DNA of 64,000 nt from JACRLW01 sp050181465. GTDB lineage: Bacteria > Planctomycetota > UBA1135 > UBA2386. Under the pieces are notes generated by a model, which saw only the letters and a list, made by a program, of their open reading frames with translations, did not search any database and was not told where the DNA came from. A program made the translations under genes and the position numbers. Location: positions 30,138 through 94,137 of the forward strand of contig JBFXDD010000019.1 in the NCBI GenBank assembly GCA_050181465.1, given 5' to 3'. Of this stretch, positions 1 through 7,328 are shown piece by piece. Position 1 is the stretch's first letter. Each line of letters starts with the position of its first letter.

Positions 1-625
1 GCCGAACGTCCGCGTGGTCGTGGTCGGCAATCCCTGCAACACCAACTGTCTGATCGCGATGCACGCCGCACCCGACGTGCCCAACGATCGCTTCACCGCG
101 ATGTCGCGCCTCGATCAGAACCGCGCGCGCGCGCAGCTCGCGATGAAGGCCGGCGTGCACCACAACAACGTCGAGCGCATCGCGATCTGGGGCAATCACA
201 GCAACACGCAGTTCCCGGACTGGACGAACGCGCGGATCGAGGGCAAGCCGGCCAAGGAACGCATCACCGATGCCGCTTGGCTCCAGGGCCCGTTCGTGAA
301 GACGGTGCAGGAACGCGGCAAGGCCATCATCGACGCGCGCGGCCTGTCGTCGGCGGCGTCGGCGGCGAACGCGGCGCTCGAGCACGCTCACTGGCTGTTC
401 CACGACAGCAAGCCGAACGACCCGGTGTCGCTGTGCGTGTGGGGCGAGGGCGCCTACGAACTCCCGGACAACATCGTCTGCAGCTACCCCTGCCACACCG
501 ACGGCAAGGGCAACTGGAAGATCGACCGCAGCTTCACGCTCGACGACTACGCGCGCGCGCAGATCGCGATCAGCACCAAGGAACTCCAGGACGAGCGCGC
601 GGCGGTCGCTGACTTGCTCGGCTGA
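1..625 (+). CDS. mdh: Malate dehydrogenase, 5' end outside the window
   Basis: The frame enters from the left edge (first full codon at base 2) and ends at TGA 623-625. Malate dehydrogenase interconverts malate and oxaloacetate with NAD(P) in the cytoplasm, as part of the TCA cycle. About 207 residues are visible, the C-terminal two thirds of a family of roughly 330. Conserved blocks are GNPCNTN at the end of the nucleotide domain, TAMSRLDQNRA with the substrate Arg, and WGNHSNTQFPD with the catalytic His. WLQGPFVKTVQERG and YARAQIAISTKELQDE follow. This is the type related to eukaryotic cytosolic/NADP enzymes rather than the LDH-like type. A permease follows 12 bp downstream. Confidence 0.95.
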   Translation, partial: PNVRVVVVGNPCNTNCLIAMHAAPDVPNDRFTAMSRLDQNRARAQLAMKAGVHHNNVERIAIWGNHSNTQFPDWTNARIEGKPAKERITDAAWLQGPFVKTVQERGKAIIDARGLSSAASAANAALEHAHWLFHDSKPNDPVSLCVWGEGAYELPDNIVCSYPCHTDGKGNWKIDRSFTLDDYARAQIAISTKELQDERAAVADLLG

Positions 626-637
626 CGGATCCTGAAC

Positions 638-1387
638 TTGGAGCCCATCGCGATCGTGGTCGTCGCCGTCACCGGCGTGGTGATGGGCTTCGTGAACAAC
701 CTCGCCGGCGCCGCGGGTGCACTCGCACTGCTGAGCTTCGAACTCGTCGCGAAGCTCTCGCCGGAAGCGGCGAACGCCGCGATGCGCCCTGCCGCGGTCG
801 CCATCGCGCTCGGCGGCATGGTCGGCTTCCTGGCGCATGGCCAGCGCCTGCCTGCGCGCTCCTTCCTCTACGGGTTGGCGACGATCCCCGGCGCGCTGCT
901 CGGGACTCTCCTCGCCTTGCGCCTGCCGCGGGTCGTCTACGACCTCGCACTGCTGGTCGTGATCGCGATCCTGCTCCGAGGGCTGCTTCGCGAGAAGCGC
1001 GGGCACCCACCAGCACCCGCAGCATCACCGTGGGTTGCCCTGCTGCTGTTTGTCGCCGTGGGCGTGCATATGGGTTTTCTGCAGGTCGGTGTCGGCTTGC
1101 TCGCGATTGCCGCCCTGCGCCGCGTCGGCGATCGCGACCTCGTGCGCGTGAACACCGCGAAGATGGCGCTCATCCTGTGCTCGTCGGTCGTGAGTACATC
1201 GACCTTCGCCTACGCCGGTGCGATTCCCTGGGCCCCCGCGATCGCGCTGGCCGGCGGCGCGTTCGTCGGCAGCTTTCTGGGCAGCCGGTTCGCGGTGAAG
1301 CGCGGCCACTCCGCGGTCTTGGGATTCGTGATCGTTGTCGCCGTCATCGTGCTCGTGCGCACCGTGCTGCGTATCGCGGTGGGGTGA
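638..1387 (+). CDS. TauE/SafE-type membrane permease (DUF81)
   Basis: 249 residues, almost entirely hydrophobic, with seven or eight predicted membrane segments arranged as two similar halves. This is the usual layout and length of the TauE/SafE (DUF81) family, which is linked to export of sulfite, sulfoacetate or related anions. Recognisable features are the N-terminal half around GFVNNLAGAAGA, a second half starting VALLLFVAVGVHMGFLQVG, and NTAKMALIL. The start is TTG at 638, 12 bp after the mdh stop; no in-frame ATG would keep the first helix. The substrate cannot be told from sequence, and nothing nearby suggests sulfur metabolism. Co-transcription with mdh is likely. Confidence 0.8.
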   Translation: MEPIAIVVVAVTGVVMGFVNNLAGAAGALALLSFELVAKLSPEAANAAMRPAAVAIALGGMVGFLAHGQRLPARSFLYGLATIPGALLGTLLALRLPRVVYDLALLVVIAILLRGLLREKRGHPPAPAASPWVALLLFVAVGVHMGFLQVGVGLLAIAALRRVGDRDLVRVNTAKMALILCSSVVSTSTFAYAGAIPWAPAIALAGGAFVGSFLGSRFAVKRGHSAVLGFVIVVAVIVLVRTVLRIAVG

Positions 1388-2028
1388 GTCGAAGTGACGA
1401 TCCTGCGATCGCGCATCCCGGCATTCGGACGAGACTCGCCATCCAGGCTCGATTCACTCGAGTGGTTCGCCGAGTGCGACTAGCCCGGATTATTCGTGAA
1501 CGTCTGCTGCGATCGCCACAAGTCGCGCCCAGCGGCGTCGCTACGACGGCTCCTCCCTGGCAGCGTAGCTACAGCTACGCTTCGGTCGTCGACCGTCGTA
1601 GCTCCTTGCCGGGCATCGACTCGTGTCGATCTCGCGACGACGTTCACGAATAATCCGGGCTAGGGCGAGCGAGCGCGAGCCGAGAAAGCGGCCAGCCGCT
1701 CATGGAGTTCGCTGGCGAGACCTGGGGTCGGGCAGGACGGTGTGAGCAACCCGCAAGTCACCCGGCTCGGATTCGCGGCCGATTCGCTCGGGCCGATTTG
1801 CTGGGGCCGAGCCGCCGGGACGCCCATCAAGATGACGGGCGAGCAAAGTCGGCGGAGATGCGACTTCGACCGCCGCCGCGGATCACCGTGCGAACCAGAC
1901 GACACCTGCACGCCCAGTCGGCCCCACGATGGTTCGCCGCGAAGGGCAGCGATGATCCATCGTCCTGCCTCGCGAAGAATGCCCCCACTCGTGAACGGTC
2001 GACCAAGCAGCGCCCGATCTCACGCGGA
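1388..2028. other. Intergenic region between convergent genes, carries repeat copy A
   Basis: 641 bp between the permease stop and the 3' end of a minus-strand gene. The palindromic repeat copy A occupies 1480-1663. In the flanks (1388-1479 and 1664-2028) open frames on both strands encode no recognisable family and have arginine/proline-rich compositions typical of non-coding GC-rich DNA. No convincing RNA gene or terminator apart from the repeat itself was seen. Confidence 0.6.
1480..1663 (+). repeat. Palindromic intergenic repeat, copy A (long class)
   Basis: 184-bp element bounded by a perfect 25-bp inverted repeat (1480-1504 and 1639-1663), beginning CTAGCCCGGATTATTCG. Next to the left arm is the family core TGCTGCGATCGCCACAAG. 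The middle holds a second hairpin at 1562-1581, AGCGTAGCT-AC-AGCTACGCT. Its reverse complement aligns along the whole length with copy D at 20.3 kb, and both ends align with the short copies. Strand is assigned from the core orientation. It lies between convergent genes, 92 bp after the permease stop. Confidence 0.92.
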
Positions 2029-3627
2029 CTACTTCGCCTTCGCCAGTTGGAGCGGAATCTCGAAGAGCCGATCCCTGTCCGTTCGATCGATCGTGAATCG
2101 ATGCACCGCTGCCTCGTACACGCCCGCGGGGATCACGAACTCGTAGTCACCCACCGGCATCAAGTCCTGAAACTCTCCACGAGTCGGCATCTGATTCGCG
2201 AGCATCTTGGAATGTCCGCGCTTGTCACGGACTCGCATGTGGACCGGATTCGGTGCGAGGCCCTCGGGCCAGACGATTCGAAACCGCACAGGTATCACGT
2301 CCGATCGCAAGTTCAGTGTCACGAGATCGCCGGCTGGGTTCGCATCGTCGACAAGGAGATCCCAGGTCGGTTGCTCTTCGATCCATGCGATCTCTTTGCG
2401 CAGGAACACCCGGAAGTCGCCGTGCTCGACGAACATCGGCTCTGACGTGGTCACACGCTGAATCCGCGGTGTCTCACGCGGATCATGATTCCGAGGCCCG
2501 ATGACGAGTTCCGTGTCAATTGTGGAACCGTCGCCGAGCCGAGCCTCGAACCGCAGGACCCGAGCCCGGGTCTCGGTATCCAACTCGGCGAAGACGGGAC
2601 TCTGGATCAGTCGGACCGGAGTCAGGGGCCAATCTGCGCGAAACAAGGAGCCGTCGCGCAACATGGCCGTGTATTGCACGCGAGTCGGCTCATCGATCCG
2701 ACTCGGCCTGTGGCAATAGACACGACCCCTCGCGAAGCGGTCGCCAAGTTGTTGCCGGCAGTAGCCGAGACTACTCAGCACGCCGTACGACCGGTCGAGC
2801 GTTGACAGGTTGGCCTTCCAGAATTCCGACTGAATCTCCACGTCCGTCGGCAGCTCGATGACGACGCCGTACATGTCTTGCATGACGATTGCGATCTCCG
2901 TGCGCGACTTCACGGCCACCTTCTCGGCGACCGCTCGACCGTCCGCGACGCAGTAGTGCTCGTGATGGGCCCGGACCAACAGCTCCGAGTCCGGCAAGTC
3001 GAAGAACTCCGCCTTGCCGAACGCATCCGTGTCGCGAACCCAACACGGTGCCGGATACATAGGGTCACCGGAGCCTTCGGCATCGGGCGGCATTCCCTCT
3101 CCGTAAGCTCTCGGCTGCAACGTCACGCGGGCATCGACGATCGGTGCTCCCAGGTCGCTCAGCACCGTGACGGAGAGTCGAAACGCGACGGCCATCGACA
3201 GCTCGCAATCCCCGGACCATCCGCCCTCGACAACGGAAGGAACGAATCCGGCCGCTCGAACCAAGAAGCGCGAATCGGCGACCTGAAGCTCGGCGGACTC
3301 GATCGCCCCGTTCTCCGTCGCTTGCGCGATCGGCGGAGCGTCGTCCGTCAACACCCCGTTCCTGGTAGGTCGGTATCGCCGCAGCTCGGCGCCGACGACC
3401 GGGGCCCCATCTGGGTCAACCACGATGAGGCGACTGGGAACCGCCACTCGATCCGACGCCGATCCGGTCAAGTCGGCAACCGGGTGTCCACTTCGAGAGT
3501 CGACTGGATCACGTTCGGTGTGTCGGCCAGCGACCGGCATGGAATCCGGGCGCCTAGTTCCCGCGATGACCAGCCATGCAGCCACAGCCGCAATGATGAT
3601 GGCGAAGGAGACGACACGGCTCTGCAT
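2029..3627 (-). CDS. Secreted or anchored protein with carboxypeptidase-regulatory-like domains
   Basis: 532 residues of unknown function. An N-terminal hydrophobic stretch (about residues 5-23, VVSFAIIIAAVAAWLVIAG) looks like a signal anchor or signal peptide. From about residue 65 there are beta-rich segments such as LIVVDPDGAPVVGAELRRY and LSVTVLSDLGAPIVDARVTL, typical of carboxypeptidase-regulatory (CarboxypepD_reg-like) folds common in planctomycete surface proteins. The C-terminal part, ending LFEIPLQLAKAK, is of the same general type but not assignable. It is last in a minus-strand group behind a cysteine-rich secreted protein (69 bp upstream) and an ECF-like sigma factor, so all three may be co-transcribed. 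No catalytic motif was seen. Confidence 0.7.
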   Translation of the reverse strand: MQSRVVSFAIIIAAVAAWLVIAGTRRPDSMPVAGRHTERDPVDSRSGHPVADLTGSASDRVAVPSRLIVVDPDGAPVVGAELRRYRPTRNGVLTDDAPPIAQATENGAIESAELQVADSRFLVRAAGFVPSVVEGGWSGDCELSMAVAFRLSVTVLSDLGAPIVDARVTLQPRAYGEGMPPDAEGSGDPMYPAPCWVRDTDAFGKAEFFDLPDSELLVRAHHEHYCVADGRAVAEKVAVKSRTEIAIVMQDMYGVVIELPTDVEIQSEFWKANLSTLDRSYGVLSSLGYCRQQLGDRFARGRVYCHRPSRIDEPTRVQYTAMLRDGSLFRADWPLTPVRLIQSPVFAELDTETRARVLRFEARLGDGSTIDTELVIGPRNHDPRETPRIQRVTTSEPMFVEHGDFRVFLRKEIAWIEEQPTWDLLVDDANPAGDLVTLNLRSDVIPVRFRIVWPEGLAPNPVHMRVRDKRGHSKMLANQMPTRGEFQDLMPVGDYEFVIPAGVYEAAVHRFTIDRTDRDRLFEIPLQLAKAK

Positions 3628-3696
3628 TGTGCGACTCGTTTGCTTCGTGAACGAGGACGGCTCGGCGTGAGGAAGACCTACGGCGCCGCACTGAGA

Positions 3697-4167
3697 TCAG
3701 TGACAGTCACAGGCATAGAACTCCGCGGTTCCTCCTGGGTAGGGCCCGGCAGGGATATCGTTCTCATAGCAAGCGTTCGGACACTCGACTCCGACGCAGT
3801 TCCACTCGTCGTCAACTCTGCCGTGTTCATCGATCTCGAACCATGGCTGGCAGAGCACATGACTACCGCCTCCATTGCAATGGCAGCTATATCTGCCGTT
3901 GGAGTTCTGGGTGACCTGACATTCGTTTCCTACAGGCTCATTCTCGCACTTGGAGGTCGGGCACCCGCCCCACCACAGCCAAGTCCCGTCCGTCACGAGG
4001 TAGGGCGTGCAGCCCGTGGTCTCCGCGCGCGCCACAAGACGCACGAAGCTCACGGATGCAACGCGCTCTACGGGATCGCCGACGCGGGAAGGCGCCGAAC
4101 TCGATGCGCCAGGGACCATCCATGCGAGCAGAACTGCGAGCGAAGCGAGGAGCCTGACGGTAATCAT
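3697..4167 (-). CDS. Secreted 12-cysteine protein, unknown function
   Basis: 156 residues. Residues 1-24 (MITVRLLASLAVLLAWMVPG and following) form a Sec signal peptide. The mature part after about residue 50 holds 12 cysteines, including GGCPTSKCENE, YSCHCNGG, VGVECPNACYEN and a terminal ACDCH. The even number and close spacing suggest a small disulfide-stabilised domain outside the cytoplasm. I recognise no family. It sits between an ECF-like sigma factor gene (36 bp upstream) and a secreted regulatory-domain protein, which suggests one envelope-related transcription unit. No enzyme motif is visible; a binding or structural role is possible but is only inference. Confidence 0.65.
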   Translation of the reverse strand: MITVRLLASLAVLLAWMVPGASSSAPSRVGDPVERVASVSFVRLVARAETTGCTPYLVTDGTWLWWGGCPTSKCENEPVGNECQVTQNSNGRYSCHCNGGGSHVLCQPWFEIDEHGRVDDEWNCVGVECPNACYENDIPAGPYPGGTAEFYACDCH

Positions 4168-4203
4168 TCGAGGGTTCCTGGTTCGAGAGGGTCGAGGTCA
4201 TCC

Positions 4204-4836
4204 TCATCCAGCACGCGGGCACCAGATGCGGAGATCGGGGAGTCGGGGAGTCGGGGAGTCGGGCTGACTCATCGCGGCTTCCGCCGGGTTCCCCAATAGG
4301 TGCCGCAGAGGTACACTTGTGAGCGACACGTCCAAGATTCTCTCGAGGAACTCCGGCCGACGAATGAGCTGAAAGAGAAAACTCTTCCGCTTCCGGATCG
4401 CCGCCACTTTGACTCCATCTCTGGCGGCGAGCGCTCCGTCGTCGAGGTCACCGAAGAGATCTGCCAGCCACCGACGATGGATCGGCGAGAGCAGACCCCG
4501 CAGTCGCTCGATCTGCACTTCGAGGTCTTCCGGCGACGCGCGGCATCCCGGCGACGCGGGCACGTCGGCCAAGCCCGCCGCAAGCTCACGCTCTTGACGA
4601 ACCCGGCGACGCTCACGACCCATGAACGCCGCCGCTTCCTGCATGAGGGCCGCCTGCAAGAAGGCCACACGCGACCGGATCGGCACCGTCGACCCGCCGC
4701 GCACGAATCGCAGCCACACTCTCTGCACGACCTCGTCGCGCGCCTCGGTGCCCCTGACCAACCGTCCGGCCAGTCGAACGAGCCGGGAATGGAGTGCCGA
4801 GTGTTCGAGCGGGTCGAGTTCAGGACGATCTTCCAT
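4204..4836 (-). CDS. Divergent ECF-like RNA polymerase sigma factor
   Basis: 210 residues with the two-domain layout of a group 4 (ECF-like) sigma factor. A region-2-like helix pair spans about residues 18-50 (LVRGTEARDEVVQRVWLRFV). A region-4-like helix-turn-helix lies around residues 115-160 (LSPIHRRWLADLFGDLDDGA, then AAIRKRKSFLFQLIRR). The match is weaker than for the two sigma factors at 27.6 and 31.2 kb, and the usual DLVQ-type signature is altered to DEVVQRVW. A tail of about 40 residues follows region 4 and is partly coded by an 8-bp tandem repeat. No anti-sigma gene or kinase is adjacent; the next two minus-strand genes encode secreted proteins and may be its targets. Confidence 0.6.
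   Translation of the reverse strand: MEDRPELDPLEHSALHSRLVRLAGRLVRGTEARDEVVQRVWLRFVRGGSTVPIRSRVAFLQAALMQEAAAFMGRERRRVRQERELAAGLADVPASPGCRASPEDLEVQIERLRGLLSPIHRRWLADLFGDLDDGALAARDGVKVAAIRKRKSFLFQLIRRPEFLERILDVSLTSVPLRHLLGNPAEAAMSQPDSPTPRLPDLRIWCPRAG
4241..4263. repeat. 8-bp tandem repeat in the 3' end of the sigma-like gene
   Basis: Nearly three head-to-tail copies of AGTCGGGG (4241-4248, 4249-4256, 4257-4263 incomplete), preceded by a related ATCGGGG. The unit is not a multiple of three and lies inside the coding region for the last residues of the sigma-like protein. Gain or loss of one unit would therefore change the C-terminal tail but leave regions 2 and 4 intact. Confidence 0.75.
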
Positions 4837-4999
4837 CTACACTGGACGTGGGTCGCTTCGTTGCGGTCTCCCACCTCGCTTCGACCTCGGCCAACAGCCT
4901 GTCCGTCACTCCGACAGCCGTCAAGTGCCCCGAGCACCCATCGCTGCCGCAAAGCAACTGAGTGACACCAGCACCACGCAACGCGATCATCGTCCGGGC

Positions 5000-5746
5000 A
5001 TGAAGCACGTCGTCGTCACTGGTGCAAGCTCCGGCATCGGAGCCGCAATCGCCCGCCGGCTCGCTGCCGAAGGTCATCGGCTCTCACTGGGCGCCCGGCG
5101 AGTGGAGCGATTGACCGAAGTCCTTCCCACCGCCGCGCACCACGCGCTGGACGTCACCGATTCCGCGTCGGTCGCGGCATTCGTCGAAGCCGTCGAAGCG
5201 GCAAACGGCCCGATCGACGTGCTGATCAACAACGCCGGACTCGCGCGCGGGGTCGAACGGATCGCCGCTGCTGATGGCCGTGCGTGGCGCGAGATGATCG
5301 AGACGAACCTCATCGGAGTGCTCGAGGTGACGCGCCGCGTGCTGCCCAAAATGGTGGCTCGCAACTCCGGTCACGTGCTCATGATCGGCTCGATCGCCGG
5401 CCACGAGACCTACGAAGGCGGGAGCGTGTATTGCGCGACCAAGCGCGGCCTGCGTTCGATCACCGAAGCCTTGCGCTATGAGACGCTGGGGCAGGGCATC
5501 CGCGTCACCAGCATCGACCCCGGCATGGTGGAGACCGAGTTCAGCCTCGTGCGCTTCCGCGGCGACGATGCTCGCGCAGCCAAGGTCTACTCCGGCATGC
5601 AGCCGCTGACCGCCGACGACGTCGCCGCCTGCGCCGCATTTGCGATCGCACTCCCTGAACACGTGAACATCGACTCGCTGCGAGTGACGCCCACCGACCA
5701 AGCCTCCCCGGGACGCGTTCACCGCCGCGCCTCGACGAATCCTTGA
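5000..5746 (+). CDS. Short-chain dehydrogenase, YdfG-like
   Basis: 248 residues, a typical classical SDR. The Rossmann motif TGASSGIG is at residues 7-14 and LINNAG at 75-80. The catalytic Ser is 131 in GSIAG, with Tyr144 and Lys148 in YCATK. End-to-end resemblance to E. coli YdfG includes NTNLIGVLEVTR-like and LPEHVNIDSL-like blocks. This suggests an NADP-dependent 3-hydroxy acid or serine dehydrogenase that oxidises small beta-hydroxy acids. The ATG at 5000 was chosen because MKHVVVTGASSG is the normal family start; the frame is open further upstream without homology. It is divergent from the sigma-like gene (163 bp apart) and followed by repeat copy B, which separates it from the convergent DUF1501 gene. 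Confidence 0.85.
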   Translation: MKHVVVTGASSGIGAAIARRLAAEGHRLSLGARRVERLTEVLPTAAHHALDVTDSASVAAFVEAVEAANGPIDVLINNAGLARGVERIAAADGRAWREMIETNLIGVLEVTRRVLPKMVARNSGHVLMIGSIAGHETYEGGSVYCATKRGLRSITEALRYETLGQGIRVTSIDPGMVETEFSLVRFRGDDARAAKVYSGMQPLTADDVAACAAFAIALPEHVNIDSLRVTPTDQASPGRVHRRASTNP

Positions 5747-5773
5747 GTGGACGCGCCGAGCGCCGCGCCACAC

Positions 5774-5861
5774 CTAGCCCGGACTATTCGTGAACGTCGT
5801 CGCGACGCAGCCGGGCGCGACTTGTGGCGATCGCAGCAGACGTTCACGAACAGTTCGGGCT
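5774..5861 (-). repeat. Palindromic intergenic repeat, copy B (short class)
   Basis: 88-bp element between convergent genes (stops at 5746 and 5877). Left arm 5774-5798 begins CTAGCCCGGACTATTCG; right arm 5839-5861 is its inverted partner with two mismatches. Read on the minus strand, the interior contains TGCTGCGATCGCCACAAG followed by TCGCGCCCGGC, as in copies A and D. The roughly 90-bp central insert of the long class is missing. Its position makes it a possible bidirectional terminator, although no T-tract follows. Confidence 0.9.
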
Positions 5862-5876
5862 TGCAGCCGCCGCATT

Positions 5877-7325
5877 TCAAGCCAACAGCGACTGCACGAC
5901 TCGACCGTGTACGTCGGTCAAACGGAAGTCACGGCCGGCATGGCGGAACGTCAACCGCTCGTGATCGAACCCCAGCAGATGAAGCACGGTCGCCTGGAGA
6001 TCGTGGACATGCACTGGGTCCTGCACGATATGAAAGCCGAAGTCGTCGGTCGCGCCGTGAGTGTGGCCGCGCCGAACACCGCCGCCCGCCAGCCACATGG
6101 TGAAAGCCTGGGGATGATGATCGCGTCCCAGACTGCGACCCAGCGACGGATTGGTCTCGACCATCGGCGTCCGACCGAACTCTCCGCCCCAGACGACCAG
6201 CGTGTCCTCCAAGAGACCGCGCCGCTTCAGGTCCACGATCAACGCCGCGCAGGCGCGATCCGTCGCGCGACAATTGTTCAGAACGTTGCCTCGGACATCG
6301 GAGTGGGCGTCCCAGCCTTCGTGAAAGATGTTGACGAATCGCACGCCGCGCTCGACCAGTCGCCTCGCCAGGAGGCACGCACGCGCAAACGACGGCTTCT
6401 GCGGTTCGCAACCGTAGAGATCCAAGACCGCCTGCCCCTCACCGGCCAGATCGAGCAACTCCGGGGCCGATGTCTGCAGCCGAGCGGCCATCTCGAACGA
6501 TCGGATCCGCGCGGCGATCGCCGGGTCGCCGAGCGCCTCGGCACGCTGAGCATCGAGACGCGCGACCAGCTCGAACGTGTCTCGCTGGATCTCGCCGTCG
6601 AATCGTTCAGGCGTACTCAGATCGAGAATCGGATCCTTGCCGTTGCGCAGCCGCACGCCGCCGTGCTCCGGCGGCAAGAAGCCGCTCGACCACAAGGCAG
6701 AGCCGGCACTCAAGCCGGCACCCGTGCTCATCACCACGAAGGCCGGTAGGTCCGCGCTCTCCGCACCGAGTCCGTAGACGGCCCACGAACCGAGGCTCGG
6801 ACGCCCCGGCTGCGCAAATCCCGAGTTCAACAGCAACTGGGCCGGCGCGTGGTTGAACTGATCGGTATGCATCGATCGCACGATGCACAGCTCATCGACG
6901 ACCTCCGCCAGGTGTCGCAGCGGCTCACCGAGTTCGGCGCCACACTCACCGCGTCGAGCGAAGGCAAACTGCGGCCCGAGCACGGCGGCATCGGGTCGAA
7001 TGAAGGCGTAGCGTTGGTCACCGATCACCGAGGCGGGCAACGGCTTGCCCTGAAAGCGAGTCAGCAGCGGCTTCTGGTCGAACAACTCGAGTTGGCTCGG
7101 CGCGCCGCCCATGAACAGATGGATCACGGCCTTCGCGCGCGGCGCGAAGTGCGGACCGAACGAAGCTCCCGGTCGGCGATTGCTCACCTCCCGACCAGGC
7201 CGTGCGACGCTTGCACCGGCAGCCGACGATGCGAGCAACGACATCGCGCCGATCTTGCCGAGACCGAGTCCGCAATCGGCCAGGAACTGGCGCCGCGAGA
7301 AGATCGCAAGTGGATCGGTAGACAT
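5877..7325 (-). CDS. DUF1501 protein exported by Tat
   Basis: 482 residues. The N-terminus has a twin-arginine motif (SRRQFL, residues 10-15) followed by a hydrophobic stretch ending near AAGA, so it should leave the cytoplasm folded. The rest is a full-length DUF1501 protein, a planctomycete-abundant family with an alkaline-phosphatase/sulfatase-like fold. Visible blocks are VIHLFMGGAPSQLELFDQKP, QFNHAPAQ, HEGWDAHSD, VVWGGEFGRTP and GRDHHPQAF, whose His, Asp and Glu residues could bind metal. The biochemical role of the family is not established. It lies 3 bp downstream of the cytochrome/DUF1549/DUF1553 gene, the classic planctomycete pairing, so the two products probably act together outside the membrane. 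Confidence 0.9.
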   Translation of the reverse strand: MSTDPLAIFSRRQFLADCGLGLGKIGAMSLLASSAAGASVARPGREVSNRRPGASFGPHFAPRAKAVIHLFMGGAPSQLELFDQKPLLTRFQGKPLPASVIGDQRYAFIRPDAAVLGPQFAFARRGECGAELGEPLRHLAEVVDELCIVRSMHTDQFNHAPAQLLLNSGFAQPGRPSLGSWAVYGLGAESADLPAFVVMSTGAGLSAGSALWSSGFLPPEHGGVRLRNGKDPILDLSTPERFDGEIQRDTFELVARLDAQRAEALGDPAIAARIRSFEMAARLQTSAPELLDLAGEGQAVLDLYGCEPQKPSFARACLLARRLVERGVRFVNIFHEGWDAHSDVRGNVLNNCRATDRACAALIVDLKRRGLLEDTLVVWGGEFGRTPMVETNPSLGRSLGRDHHPQAFTMWLAGGGVRRGHTHGATDDFGFHIVQDPVHVHDLQATVLHLLGFDHERLTFRHAGRDFRLTDVHGRVVQSLLA

Positions 7326-7328
7326 GGT

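Noticed and set aside
1664..2028. Short frames after repeat copy A as possible small genes
   Set aside because: Composition is Arg/Pro-rich, with no start signal and no homology that I can recognise.
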